A stretch of DNA of 64,000 bases from Albimonas donghaensis (lineage in GTDB: Bacteria > Pseudomonadota > Alphaproteobacteria > Rhodobacterales > Rhodobacteraceae): assembly GCF_900106695.1 (NCBI RefSeq), contig NZ_FNMZ01000005.1:62001-126000 (forward strand), written 5' to 3'. Shown here one piece after another: positions 63,218 through 64,000 of this stretch. The position numbers and the translations under genes are program-made. The notes under the pieces were generated by a model. The model searched no databases. It saw only the letters and a program-made list of their open reading frames with translations, and had not been told where the DNA came from. Every line of letters begins with the position of its first letter. Within the stretch, counting starts at the first letter, position 1.

Positions 63218-63609
63218 GCCGTGGCCTCCGGCGCGGTTTCCGGCTGGGGCCGCAGGCTGGCCAGCAGCAGCTTGAAATAGAGCAGGTTGGACATCAGCGG
63301 ATGCAGGTTCCCCTCGAACCGCATCGCGCCGCGTTTCAGCAGCGCCATCAGGTCATGCGAGCCCGGCGGCGGAACCGCGCGCAGGAACAGCGCCCAGTCC
63401 TCCTCCGCCGCCGAAATCGCGAAATCCCATGACGGCATGACCAGCGGCCCGTCCTCCACCAGGATCACCGCCCCGGCGCGGATCGTGACCAGCGTCTCCG
63501 AGCCGGACCCGCCTGCCCCGGCCCGCAGCATCATCCGCGCGTCCAGCGCCCGTCCCCGCAGCGCGAGCGGCGTGCCCGGCCCCCCGGTCTCGGCCAATCC
63601 AGCGAACAT
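63214..63609 (-). CDS. SCP2-like sterol-carrier-domain protein
   Basis: 131 residues. A hydrophobic-pocket pattern with W-D-F-A-I-S-A-A near 62-70, ALFLRAVPPPGSHDLMALLKRG and MRFEGNLHPLMSN suggests an SCP2-type lipid-binding domain. It may present a lipid-like or CoA substrate to the hydrolase made from the overlapping gene. Match is by pattern, moderately sure. Confidence 0.6.
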   Translation of the reverse strand: MFAGLAETGGPGTPLALRGRALDARMMLRAGAGGSGSETLVTIRAGAVILVEDGPLVMPSWDFAISAAEEDWALFLRAVPPPGSHDLMALLKRGAMRFEGNLHPLMSNLLYFKLLLASLRPQPETAPEATA

Positions 63610-63730
63610 GCGGCCTCCCTTCGGCTGGGGACATCCGGCGCGGTCCCCTTCGCGCCGAGCCTAGCCCGACGGTCCCGCCCCGGCCAAGCGACGCCCGCGC
63701 AGGCGACCCCGACCGGAGGTCAGGCAGCGC

Positions 63731-64000
63731 CTAGTCCGTCACCTGTTCGGACGGCATCTCGGCGGCCGCGCCCCGGCGGAAGAACTCCGGCGACTCGCCC
63801 GAAGCGTCCAGCAGCCAGTCGACGAAGCGCCGGGTCTGGGCCCCGGCCGAGGTCATCGTCGGCCACACCACCCAGAACGCCGCCCCGGTCCGCCAGGGCC
63901 GGTCGAAGGGGCGGATCAGGGCGCCGGACTCCAGCTCCTCGGTCAGCAGGTCGAGCTGGCCCACCGCCAGCCCGAACCCCTGCCGCGCGGCGGAATAGGT
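63731..64000 (-). CDS. LysR-family regulator, 3' end only
   Basis: The last 89 residues are visible; the gene continues past the window edge. AARQGFGLAVGQLDLLTEELESGALIRPF is the GcvA-like C-terminal end of a LysR effector domain. It lies upstream of the SCP2-hydrolase pair on the same strand, so a role in their control is possible but not shown. Confidence 0.78.
   Translation of the reverse strand, partial: TYSAARQGFGLAVGQLDLLTEELESGALIRPFDRPWRTGAAFWVVWPTMTSAGAQTRRFVDWLLDASGESPEFFRRGAAAEMPSEQVTD

Overview
The window is very GC-rich and tightly packed, with frequent ATGA and TGATG overlaps between genes. The lineage looks like a marine or soil alphaproteobacterium of the Rhodobacterales type. 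The reasons are a mannitol/sorbitol ABC transporter with long-chain mannitol dehydrogenase and xylulokinase in the Rhodobacter smo/mtl style, a DUF1127 protein, several TRAP transporters, and many acyl-CoA enzymes. This is an inference from gene content. I see no rRNA, phage, IS or CRISPR.

Layout. 0-9 kb: a branched-acyl-CoA oxidation block. A dehydrogenase and an alpha-methylacyl-CoA racemase lie on +. Five minus-strand genes face them: a two-subunit acyl-CoA dehydrogenase, an NDP-forming acyl-CoA synthetase, a crotonase-fold protein and a metallo-beta-lactamase-fold hydrolase. 9.4-17.8 kb: an unusual set of two subtilisin-type peptidases without signal peptides, a vanadium-haloperoxidase/PAP2 protein with a Ser-His-Thr repeat tail, a class III nucleotide cyclase and a Crp protein with an intact cyclic-nucleotide pocket. 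Crp-like boxes lie in two of the intergenic gaps. 17.9-24.3 kb: housekeeping genes, namely a heme-oxygenase-like ABM protein, an AlkD-like repair protein, a lipoprotein, glmS, glmU, a HAD phosphatase and tRNA-Val(CAC). 24.3-34.7 kb: polyol uptake and use (PfkB kinase, ROK regulator, smoEFGK, mtlK, xylB).

34.9-59.8 kb: a catabolic island of about 25 kb with three TRAP systems, a BASS-like permease, two MmgE/PrpD proteins, a MaoC hydratase, an acyl-CoA dehydrogenase, a crotonase, an amidase, a PaaK-like CoA ligase, two family III CoA-transferases, a CitE-like lyase and one GntR/UTRA regulator. The palindrome TTGTCCGGACAA, exact or with one change, stands upstream of all four operon heads, including the gap beside the regulator gene, so the island reads as one regulon. 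The chemistry points to import of an organic acid, CoA activation, dehydrogenation, hydration and aldol-type cleavage; the substrate cannot be read from sequence. 59.9-64 kb: a zinc alcohol dehydrogenase, an RlmL-like methyltransferase, an alpha/beta hydrolase, an SCP2-like protein and the 3' end of a LysR gene.

The two candidates for something undescribed are the cyclase/Crp/peptidase/haloperoxidase set at 9.4-17.8 kb and the TTGTCCGGACAA regulon at 34.9-59.8 kb. A REP-like paired repeat also sits in three tail-to-tail gene junctions at 48.1, 53.2 and 62.3 kb.
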